Below are positions 55,657 through 64,000 of a stretch of DNA of 64,000 bases, in pieces (the stretch's first letter is position 1; each line of letters opens with the position of its first letter). Origin of the DNA: Bettongia penicillata ogilbyi (taxonomy: Eukaryota > Chordata > Mammalia > Diprotodontia > Potoroidae); the NCBI GenBank assembly GCA_023548195.1, contig JAJHZJ010000799.1, forward strand, positions 3,486,082 to 3,550,081, read 5' to 3'. Under the pieces are notes generated by a model. That model was not told the DNA's origin. It was given only the letters and a program-made list of their open reading frames with translations, and searched no databases. The translations under genes and the position numbers were made by a program.

Positions 55657-55868
55657 AGGGCAGCCTGGTGGCACAGTGAATAAAGCGCCAGGCCTGGAGT
55701 TAGGAAGACTGCACACATTTACTATTTGTGTGACCTTGGGCAAGTCACTTAACCCTGAATGCCTCAGTTTCCTCATCAGTAAAATGAGCTGGAGAAGGAA
55801 ATGGCAAACTATTTTGCCAAGAAAACCCCAAATGGAGTTGTGAAGAGTTGAACACAGTTGGAAAATAA
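55657..55868 (+). mobile_element. Mar1-type CORE-SINE
   Basis: Sense: GGGCAGCCTGGTGGCACAGT head, CCTTGGGCAAGTCACTTAAC, CTCAGTTTCCTCATCAGTAA, 'attttgccaagaaaacccca'. Confidence 0.9.
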
Positions 55869-55889
55869 TTTAAGTAGATGTGAGATAAA

Positions 55890-56165
55890 TGAATTAACTA
55901 GGAGTCAAAAGATCTACCTTTGAATAACACTCATGACACTTCCCTTGTGATCTTGGGCAGATCATAAACACCAGTGTGATATAGTTTTAAAAAAAAAGAG
56001 TTGAAGTTAAAAATTGAATTTGGAGACTCCATGAAGGTATTCATATTCAGATTATCCCTGAGCAAGTTACTTCATATCTCCTGTCCTCCATCCCCTCAAA
56101 TATAGAATGATGGGGTTAGTCTAGGTGACCCCCAAGCTGCCTTCTGGCTCCATACCCATGCTACT
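55890..56165 (+). mobile_element. MIR-like fragments
   Basis: Two sense remnants: 'cttgggcagatcataaacac' (about 55950) and 'gagcaagttacttcatatct' with 'atagaatgatggggttagtc' (about 56060-56130). Confidence 0.55.
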
Positions 56166-56199
56166 CTCCTCAGTGTCTTTATTTATGAAGTCAAGAGCT

Positions 56200-56375
56200 C
56201 TAGGATCTAGAATCATAGCTCTGAAACTGAAAGCAACCTCACAGACCTTTTAGTCCAAACTTTTCATTTTACAGATGAGTAAACTGAGGTCTAGGGAAGT
56301 TGGTGGCTCATCCAAGGTCACACAGATACTGAATGTCAGAGGTAAGTTTCCTTTTATTTCTAAATCTCGTGACTC
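56200..56375 (-). mobile_element. MIR SINE
   Basis: Antisense: 'ttttacagatgagtaaactg', then 'catccaaggtcacacagata'. Confidence 0.78.
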
Positions 56376-56859
56376 TAAATGGCTTTTTTGAGGTCACAAT
56401 CTAAAAAGTGGCAAAACTAGGACACAACCCCATTCATCTTTCTACTATGCCTCTCCAGGAAGCCATTGGGCACCATTCTGATTAGGTGACAAACAAAATA
56501 GAAACTGACGTTGAGTCAGGTCGGTGCTGCTGATCTGAAGCCATCTCCAATGTCCGCTAAGATGAGAGGATGCATTTGGATTAAGAAAGATTGACCTTTC
56601 TGATTCAGAGGATAGGGAGATGTAGGGATTGGTATCTACACAAAGAATCTAGTGGGATGCTTCATGCCTTGTGGCTCAGCTTTCCCTTTCTTGTAAGGCT
56701 TTTAGGTTAATGAGGAAGCTAAAGGAAAGAAGTCAGAAAACAGACAATACTGGTACCACCTACTTTTTAGGGCAGTTGAGAGGAAAAAGTAACCTTGTAC
56801 GGTTATTTACAAGTAACTTTTAAAAAAATATTTTTTATAAGTAATGTTAGTCATAAGGA
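56376..56859. other. Unassigned stretch
   Basis: No recognised gene or repeat. Confidence 0.4.
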
Positions 56860-56975
56860 TACACACACATATATACACATATATATGCATTGTTTGCATG
56901 CATGTATGTATGTGTGTATACACATATGCTTAGATACATTTTATATACACACACACACACACACACACAAAATAC
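56860..56975 (+). repeat. (CA)/(TATG) microsatellite
   Basis: ACACACAT and TATATG alternation with a perfect AC run at 56947-56969. Confidence 0.94.
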
Positions 56976-57529
56976 ATGTTCTATAAAACATTTATTTACT
57001 GGGCATAGGCTGATAGAGGACTTCCATTTTAAGATTTCTCTTCAGTCCAAAAATTGTATAGCTCTTTGTTTGGATGTCTCCTTATCACTTTTCCTATTCT
57101 CTCTTGTAGCACATGTTTTGAGGTCATACTGTTTGCCCCCAAGAGGTTTCAGAGGTTCTAAGTGCTTACAAATTATCAATTTGATATTCTAGAAGTTGTT
57201 AAGAAATCTAAGAAGCTGAGCTCAATAACTTATGCTTTATATTTATGGAATCTTTCTCTCACTTTGTGAAACCTGGGACAACATTGGTCTGATCCTTGGA
57301 AGAAAGACTGTATCAAGTCTAGCTGCCTTTATCTCCCAGTGTAGCAAGACTCAGTATAATTGGCATCAAATAAATGGCATTGCATTGTGTTAGTATTCAA
57401 AGCTTGCTGTAATTCTTTACTCTCTCTTTTCCCGGAACTCTTGGAGACTCTTGCTCCTTGTGGATCATCAACTACATCTTTGATCTTTTTCTTTACTGGA
57501 AAGTATTCCTAGCTCTGTTTTGTACTAGT
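56976..57529. other. Repeat-poor stretch
   Basis: No recognised gene or repeat. Confidence 0.4.
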
Positions 57530-57690
57530 GGAATGTCAGGTCACTAAACCTATCTGGGCCTCAGTGTCCTCATCTTTACAATAAGGGAACCTGACCTAGA
57601 TGTAGGAGACTTAACTTCACTTGAACCTAGGTCTATAGTGACTCCAAGTCTAGCATTCTATCTGCTCCACCACACTGTCTAGATAAAGGA
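57530..57690 (+). mobile_element. MIR SINE, diverged
   Basis: Sense: 'tcactaaacctatctgggcc', then 'cctcatctttacaataaggg'. Confidence 0.55.
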
Positions 57691-57854
57691 AGATATAAGA
57701 CTGAATTTCACTAGTGGTAGTGTCATCCATTATTTACTAACCATGGTGTAACTTTAACACTTTAGCAAGTTTCTGTAGGAGGTCAGCCCACCTAAGCTGC
57801 CAAGCTCTGGACCTACTGATGAGATCATCTATGTGGTTTTTGTATTGAAGACAT

Positions 57855-57910
57855 CACCTTTCCCATGTCAATGGTCCTCTTTGAGAACAAAGGACAAACA
57901 TACACCAACA
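57855..57910 (+). mobile_element. RTE/SINE 3'-tail-like fragment
   Basis: 'tgtcaatggtcctctttgag' and 'aacaaaggacaaacatac' resemble the 3' end of the SINE at 34669-34981 ('ggcatggtcttctttggc', 'aatgaaagatgaacacaa'). Confidence 0.4.
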
Positions 57911-59834
57911 ACTGACTCTCATTGGACAGGAGAGGAAGTGATACTTTGCTAGATGATTGTAGGGAGGACGATAATATGGACACATATTTGGACCTCTTCA
58001 GTAATAATGACCAGAGTGTGGTCTGTCGGTCCTTTGCTGTCATACATTCTACCCAACACCAGAAGATATTCTGGGGTATCAGTGGGGTTCTGGTCTGAGA
58101 TTCTGAAGCTGAAGCTTTTATGGCAACTGCCTTGACTTTTTCCTTGACTCCTCCCTCTCATGGGTGGCATTTCAGAGTCTCCTGTTAGTTGAGGATTTGG
58201 AAGCACTCCTCAGTGATTATCCAATAAAATCATTAGACTCATTCCTTTCTCCCTCCCCTTTTCCTATGCCATTGTCATCTTCCTCCCATTGGAGGAAACA
58301 TCCTTCTATCAGGACCCTGTTTGGGTTAGTTTAAAATGGTTATAACAAAAGCAGCAGATGTATTCCAGAAATAGCCATCATTTCACTTTTCCTCTCCTCA
58401 GTGGAAAGAAACACCTTGGTTCGATGGCTTTAGCCTCAGAATTGGAATGAATAATTTAGGTGCTTCGTCCCCCTCCTCCATTTCCTTTATATCACTCACA
58501 CGGTCCATACTTTAATATTAATCTGCCATTCTCTCTTGCTGCTGAAACACTTGCATGGACTTGAACCTTTAACCCACCTCATCTCATTCTTCCCCATAGT
58601 CCCTTGTTGACCAGGCAGATGGGTCTTCCTATTGTATTTCCTACTTTCCTAGGCTGCTGGTTCCATCATTCCCTTATATTCACCTAGAAAAGTTCAATGT
58701 ACCTAAATACCCATGTGTCCTATATTCATCCTTGGGAGAAAGAAGCAAGCATTACAACAACTCTAGGGTTCTTAGCTTCCAAAACCTTGTGGGAGTTAAA
58801 CTCGGAGAGTGTATTGGAAGCCAAAGTCCCTAGTCAAAGGAGGGTTACTTTGGTATGGTGGAGAAAGTTTAATATACAAAAGTCAAAATTACTTCATCAA
58901 ATGATGGGCCTGGAAGGGCTTTAAAGGTCAAATATTCTATCCCCTGAATTTGTGCCAGGGCACATCCTACTTTTTCTCCCATTCTTTGTATACTTGGGTC
59001 TGTCATTCTTGATAATCATCAAGTTTTTCTATCTCATTTCAAGTTCATGCCTCAAGTGGAGATGGAAAACTTCGATTCACTTTTCTGTGTGAACTGAAAA
59101 CACCTTGCAAGTTAGGGGCTGGTGGAAAGTAACAGTGATTTGGCTGTACTTCGTTTTGGGGAAGATGGGAGAGGAAAAAAAGATAGGATGTGGGGACAAG
59201 TTTAAAAAATCAAAATCCCAACCATAAACTTTGAGGAATGAGGGAGGAGGAAGAGGAAGAAGAAGAGAGTCCCTCCTCCCCACATACCCAGGCAGACTAA
59301 GACAGAAGCTGACACAAAGAAAGACAGGGGTCATTGAATGAGGAGTATGTCAGTACCAGAGCTGAGGGATTTGCCAACTCAGGGAAAACATCCGCTTTGA
59401 TGCTCTAGCTCCAGGGACTGTCTCCTTAATGGAAGATAATTAATTATCATCATCTACTATTACTTGGTAATAATCCTTTTACAGGCACCTGGGCATTCCT
59501 GATGTATGTCATCCTCCCACATTTGCCCTTTTTTGGGGCCCAAGGGCATTGGTTTTTTGCTGGCTAAAGGTTGTACCTAACCATTTCCACATTAGACTGG
59601 ACTTAATGTATCAGATTGTCCCTGAGTTGGAGCCATTCACTGGCAATAACGTATGTCCTCAAGATTCATGTCCCTTCTTTCAGATGCCAAGGACACTACT
59701 TCTACACCTTCACTGGGTATGTGTGTGTGTGGGGGGATATTCAAGGTGACCTCAAAGAGTGAACACAGTTTTCAAAAGGGCTTAATTTATAGTTGGGGGA
59801 GTCACTAGGACATCTTAAGTGTAGGGAGATTTTG
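57911..59834. other. Long repeat-poor stretch
   Basis: About 1.9 kb without confident repeats except a short GGAGGAAGA purine run at 59235-59268 and a short TGTGTG/GGGGGG run at 59719-59737. Short open frames (57949-58206, 58697-58924, 59077-59334, 59549-59749) show no domains. Confidence 0.4.
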
Positions 59835-59940
59835 AATCATTATTGAAAAGTCAGAGGTACAAATCCTAGCTCAGTGTGAGTGTGTGACCTTGAATAAATC
59901 TATTAACCTTTCTAGGTCTTAGTTTCTTTACTTGCAAAAA
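59835..59940 (+). mobile_element. MIR SINE, diverged
   Basis: Sense: 'gaccttgaataaatctatta', then 'cttagtttctttacttgcaa'. Confidence 0.58.
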
Positions 59941-59979
59941 GAAAGAGAGAATTGGGAGGTGAAAGAAAGAGAGAGAAAC

Positions 59980-60012
<33 letters not shown>

Positions 60013-60020
60013 GAGAGAGT
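59941..60020 (+). repeat. (GA)n microsatellite
   Basis: GAAAGAGAG leading to perfect GAGA runs, ending AGAGAGAGTT. Confidence 0.93.
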
Positions 60021-60513
60021 TGGGGATGCAGCGAATTGAGAGTGGGGGTAATGTTTATAATAAGCCCTGACTTTCCCTAATGCACTGGGCTATTGTGGAG
60101 ATGACTGAGATCATCCAGCTGAAAGGGGTTTGAGGTCTTCGGAGGACATGTGCAATAGAAATACAAGCTATCATTACTGTCATCATCATCATTATTCTAT
60201 GCCTGGAAGAGTGAGTGCTGTAGCAACCTGCCCATTTATATGCTTGGTGTATGTATCCCTCAGCCCCCCATCCTCTCTCCTGCCTCTTGGCCTTTTCAGT
60301 CTGGAGACTGTCATGAGAAAGAATTGTCCATGTCTAGAAATTTACTAGTGGTTTACTAACCAGAAGGGTGTGGACCAAGTCAGGCTGGGTTTTCCTGTCC
60401 CCTTCTTCCTTCTGTAATAGGGAATTGGATAATGAGAGTCCAGTCCTTAGAGTATGAAGTGTAGGTAAGAGAGTTATGAGTTTGGTTAAGGTATATCTTA
60501 GCACAATCCAAGG
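60021..60513. other. Repeat-poor stretch
   Basis: No recognised gene or repeat. Confidence 0.4.
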
Positions 60514-60720
60514 CAGAGGTTCTTAGCCTTTTTTTGTGTGTCATGAAACTCCTTGGCAATCTGGTGAAGTCTACTGACCCCTTCGCAGAACAATTTTTAA
60601 AAATCCAGATAGAAGGAAATGCTCAATTTTAGCTAGAAGTTAGTAAAAAATAAAGATCTAATTGTTTTCCTTCCAAGTTCATGGATCTCTTGAAATCCCC
60701 ACATTGAGCAATCCTGTTCC
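60514..60720. mobile_element. hAT-like MITE with TTCTTA-type ends
   Basis: The left end is CAGAGGTTCTTAGCC. The right end, reverse complemented, reads about CAGGATTGCTCAATGTGGGG. The body 'gtgtcatgaaactccttggc' and 'catggatctcttgaaatccc' matches the family. Confidence 0.65.
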
Positions 60721-60869
60721 AAGGACTGGGACTTCATTGGACAGTCTCCTATGATAATTCTTACCTTCCGACTTCTGAGTCTTAAGTTCTGTGTTCCTCA
60801 CTGTCCAGAAGGCAGTGACTTGGGCTGGTGCCCAATGAAGGAGGAGCCAGAGCAGAGGACACATACAAC

Positions 60870-61005
60870 AAGCTTACTATATATATTATCTGAATTGATC
60901 TTTACCAGTCTTATGGAGTTGCTACTACAGTTTACAGTTGAAAAAATGGAGAATTAGCGACTTTCAGTGACTTGACTTGGGTTACCCACTTAGTAATCAA
61001 AAGTA
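60870..61005 (-). mobile_element. MIR SINE, diverged
   Basis: Antisense: 'agtttacagttgaaaaaatg', then 'agtgacttgacttgggttac'. Confidence 0.58.
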
Positions 61006-61214
61006 TTGGGGAAGGGGATACTGGGTGGAGCATGAAAGGGAAGAAAGACTATGGGACTGGTATTGGAGTAGCTCCTTTTCCCCCATCATTCCCCTTCATT
61101 CTGACATGGCTTTACAATCCAAATCTGGATTCAGAGTCAGATGATTTATTTCCAAAGCCTGATCCTCTTACCCACTACCTACATGACCATCAGATTCCTA
61201 AGATTGTAGGATCA

Positions 61215-61310
61215 TAGTTTTAAAGCTGCAAGGGACCTTGTCTGTGAAATGGGAGTGGGGTGGACTGGATGATTTCCAAATCCCCTTTCCCTCCTGGGAT
61301 CCTCTGCTTC
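61215..61310 (+). mobile_element. MIR SINE 3' part
   Basis: Sense: 'gtctgtgaaatgggagtggg', then 'tggactggatgatttccaaa'. Confidence 0.55.
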
Positions 61311-61969
61311 CATGCCCTTAGTCCTACCACCAAGCCCCTCTCCTTCCCCCTGGCTCTGTGTTGGTCTACATCAGGCAGGTCTACTCAAGAGTTAGATTCC
61401 TGACTCTTTACTGTGCCTCAAATTAGGTTGAGCTGTAGGTCTCTTAAAAGATGAGTCCCTGACTTCATGTTCTGTCCTATGCTGGGGTAAGCTGATGTGA
61501 GTAGTTCTCAGCTCTCACCCAACCCAACTAATCAGGCTGAAGACATACTCAGAGCACTACCAGAACTGGACTAGCCTATGTCTTGAGGGCCCTGACCCTA
61601 GGAGCCCTGAGTCTGGGAGCATTCCATCCCTCTCCCTTCTCTGGCTCAGAGCCCATAACCTCCCTCCAGTTCTCAGTGGGGACTTGATAACTAAAAGTAG
61701 GAATGTGGGCAGCTAGGCTGTATCAGGTACCTGGGTCCCATCTCAGCAGATAAGAGTCATGCCCTTCCCTTTCCTGGGTTGCCTGGACCCTTGAGGAAAG
61801 AGAATTCCAGAGATAGGAATCCTTCCTTCTTTTCGTCCCTCCCTTTTTCTGTTCTCCCAGGCTATTGGAACAGAACGTCCTTCACTGCTGCATCTACTGC
61901 CTGTGGGTCTTAGTATTTGAAAGAGAGGAAGTACATTATCAGACAGGATGCAACCTTGGGATGGAAGAG
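61311..61969. other. Repeat-poor stretch
   Basis: No recognised gene or repeat. Confidence 0.4.
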
Positions 61970-62765
61970 AAGCAAAAATTTATGAAATACCTATTATGTA
62001 TGTATCAGCCGCTATGCTAAGCACTATATAATTTTATCTTATTTTATCTTCATAATAACCCTGGGAGGAGGTGACATTACTATTCCCATTTTACAGTTAA
62101 GAAAATTGAGACAGAGAGGTTAAGAGTCTTGTTCAGGGTCACACACCTAGTGAGTGCCTTGTGACATTTTAAAAGTTTGAGAGACATAGTTTGGATAATT
62201 AGTCATTTTATTAATAACGCCAGCATTTCATTAATAAAAGAGGTCAGGTAACTCTCTCAAAGTCCAAGGACCTCTCATGGTGGTGGACTCACAGTTTATA
62301 TGCCCTTGGAAGAGTGGGTATTCCTAAAGGTGACAATCAACTCTGATTGGCTAACAACAGATAATGAGAGAATGAATATTACAGTGACAAATGGGTGCTC
62401 TCCAATGCGGGGCTGAGAAAGTAACATCATAGGACAACACTCTTGGACAAAGAGACTATCTCTGCCTCCAGACCTCCCCCATCTTTGGGCAATCTGATCA
62501 AGAATTTATCCCCACTGGCTTCCCCACCTTACATTAATTTCTTGTAAGGTTGTGTGGGACCTTAGGAGAGTTAATTTAATCTCATCAGTAATGTCTTTCA
62601 AGAGACTGAACTTTGAAATGAGGACTATAGAAAAAGGGGGAACTCTGGATTGCCCCAAATCATTGGTTATTAATATTCATTTCTCTCCATCTGAAGCTGG
62701 ATTTGAATTCAGCTCTTCCCGATTCCAGCACTTCCTGTCCTAGTACAATGCAATGTTTCTCCTTT
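61970..62765 (-). mobile_element. MIR SINE split by an LTR
   Basis: The antisense MIR runs to 62159 ('cattttacagttaagaaaat', 'gttcagggtcacacacctag', 'tgagtgcct'). It resumes at 62690 with 'tctgaagctggatttgaatt' and 'cttcccgattccagcacttc'. The two parts join at the canonical position, so 62160-62689 is an insertion. Confidence 0.8.
62160..62689 (-). mobile_element. Probable solo LTR of an endogenous retrovirus
   Basis: A 530-bp insertion in a MIR, read on the minus strand. It begins TGGAGAGAAATG and ends AAAATGTCACA, so it has TG...CA termini. It contains a CCAAT box (GCCAATCAGAG, plus 62341-62351), a TATA-like GCATATAAACTG (plus 62292-62303) about 40 bp downstream, and AATAAA (plus 62207-62212) about 80 bp further, the U3-R order of an LTR. 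No gag, pol or env sequence adjoins. The apparent duplication is only CCT/TCT (3 bp), shorter than the usual 4-6, so the exact ends need checking. Confidence 0.68.
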
Positions 62766-62791
62766 TCCCTTGGTAAACAGGCTGGCTAGAT

Positions 62792-62981
62792 ATGGGAATT
62801 CTTAACCTGGGGTTTGTGAACTTTAAAAAAAAAATTGATACTGTATTTCAGTATTATTGATTTCTTTTGTAGTCCTGTGCATTTTATTTTCTATATTTTA
62901 CAGCATTATTCTGTGAAGAAACTATAGGCTTTGTAGCCCCCCAAAGGGACCTACAATATGACATAGGTTAAAAAGACCTGG
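62792..62981. mobile_element. hAT-like MITE with TTCTTAACC-type ends
   Basis: The left end is GGAATTCTTAACCTGGGG. The right end, reverse complemented, is CCAGGTCTTTTTAACCTATG. The A/T-rich middle 'gatactgtatttcagtatta' is shared with the family. Confidence 0.72.
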
Positions 62982-63294
62982 TTTGGAAACTGTCATCCTG
63001 AGTGACGCTTTTCACCATTTCCTTAGAACAAGTGACATTTCCTCCACTGAAATATGCTAAAGAAGGCAAACTATAGCTAGAAAATTGGCAGCCAAAAAAT
63101 CAGGAGCTGCGGTCGTTCCCTGAAGGAAACAATCCATTCTCCATCTCTGTTGAGGACTAAGCAAACTGTGGCTATGGCAGGGACAAGGAGCAACTGGAGG
63201 CAGTTTTCAAGACGGCTTTTCTACCTGAGAAATGTGAGGGACTAGGAGGGGCAACTAAGAAAGGGGATAGAGTCCCCTATTTCAGTACAAGAAA
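62982..63294. other. Unassigned stretch
   Basis: No recognised gene or repeat. Confidence 0.35.
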
Positions 63295-63330
63295 GGAGAA
63301 GGAGAGAGAGAGAGGGAGAGAGAGAGAGAC

Positions 63331-63387
<57 letters not shown>

Positions 63388-63428
63388 CAGAGACAGAGAG
63401 ACAGAGAGAGACAGAGAGAGATAGAGAC

Positions 63429-63463
<35 letters not shown>

Positions 63464-63565
63464 CAGAGAGAGAGACAGAGACAGAGAGAGATAGAGACAG
63501 ACAGAGACAGAGAGAGACAAGGAAAAAGACAGAGACACAAAGAGATAGAAAGACAGAGACAGACA
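63295..63565 (+). repeat. (GA)n/(GACAGA)n satellite
   Basis: About 270 bp of GAGAGA with regular GACAGA variants. The opposite strand gives S/L/C/V-rich open frames up to 174 codons that are artefacts. Confidence 0.96.
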
Positions 63566-64000
63566 TAAAATGAGTTTATTTGAGTCTTTCTGCTGGTTCC
63601 CTTTAAGATTAAATGAGCCCAATCTTGCCCCAGTAGCTCTAAACCACCCCCTGACCTCACCCAACTTGACTCCACTGGTACTAGCCTTCCCAAAGTGCTT
63701 TTGATTTTCTAATTTCCCTTGGGTTGAAGCAGACCAACCTGCCCCACTCCCCTCTCTACTCCCCATCCCCAGGTTAGGGGAAGGGCTATGTGTTTTTTAT
63801 AATGATGCTCCCCCCTCGGACCTCTGGCTAAGCTTTGTGCATTTTTGTTTACTTTGAGGTATAAACGGAATAATGAGGAGATGATCCTCCCAAGCCCCTC
63901 CCACCGCCCCCACCGGCTCTTTTCCTTGCTCCTTCAACCACCTAGGTGGAAAGTAGAGCCAGCAAAAGGAAAGTTCAATTAAAAAAATAATTTGGACAAA
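63566..64000. other. Repeat-free right edge
   Basis: 435 bp without recognised repeats. It contains TGTTTAC (63846-63852), a forkhead-like core, and a C-rich CCACCGCCCCCACCGGC block at 63901-63917. The window ends before any exon can be seen. Confidence 0.4.

Noticed and set aside
63242..63766. 174-codon minus-strand frame rich in S, L and C
   Set aside because: Translation of the (GA)n/(GACAGA)n satellite.

Overview
The window reads as non-genic nuclear DNA from a marsupial mammal, either intergenic or from a very large intron. I recognise no host protein-coding exon, tRNA or rRNA gene. The evidence for a marsupial is repeat content: Mar1-type CORE-SINEs, short tRNA-derived SINEs ending in CCAATTGCCTCA-like sequence plus A-tail, marsupial-style L1 3' ends, and a half-L1 (HAL1)-type element. 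Opossum versus an Australian marsupial cannot be settled by eye. Subfamily names come from memory of these families, not from a database search.

Layout. 0-15 kb: L1 fragments on both strands (225-745, 955-1742, 6165-6600, 12255-14728), Mar1 and MIR SINEs, two copies of a fold-back hAT MITE (one nested inside the L1 ORF2 relic), and a short SINE with a perfect 10-bp target duplication. 15-27 kb: mostly old MIR, L2 and CR1/L3 relics, a 346-nt pure pyrimidine tract, and long repeat-poor stretches. 27-35 kb: a HAL1-type 3' UTR, three Mar1 SINEs, a (TATATG)-rich satellite, and a composite SINE with a perfect 13-bp duplication that lies between two microsatellites. 35-45 kb: repeat-poor DNA, an antisense L2 with recognisable reverse-transcriptase motifs, and large (TTCC)n, (CA/TA)n and (ATCC)n arrays. 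45.77-48.60 kb: the best-preserved element, an apparently full-length minus-strand L1-derived element with 5' UTR, ORF1 and 3' UTR but no ORF2, bounded by 15-bp duplications matching at 14 positions. 48.6-64 kb: CR1/L3, L2 and MIR relics, a repeat-poor GC-richer block at about 54.1-55.6 kb, a probable solo LTR cleanly inserted in a MIR at 62160-62689, and a (GA)n satellite near the right end.

Nothing here works as an operon or pathway. The functional logic is that of retrotransposition. The ORF2-less element would need L1 ORF2p supplied in trans, and its 3' end resembles the 3' end of a full L1 fragment in the same window. The L1-dependent SINEs use the same machinery. Repeat-free blocks at 25.9-26.6, 49.7-50.9, 54.1-55.6 and 63.6-64.0 kb are the only places where I would look for host regulatory function. 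Motif evidence there is weak and conservation could not be tested.
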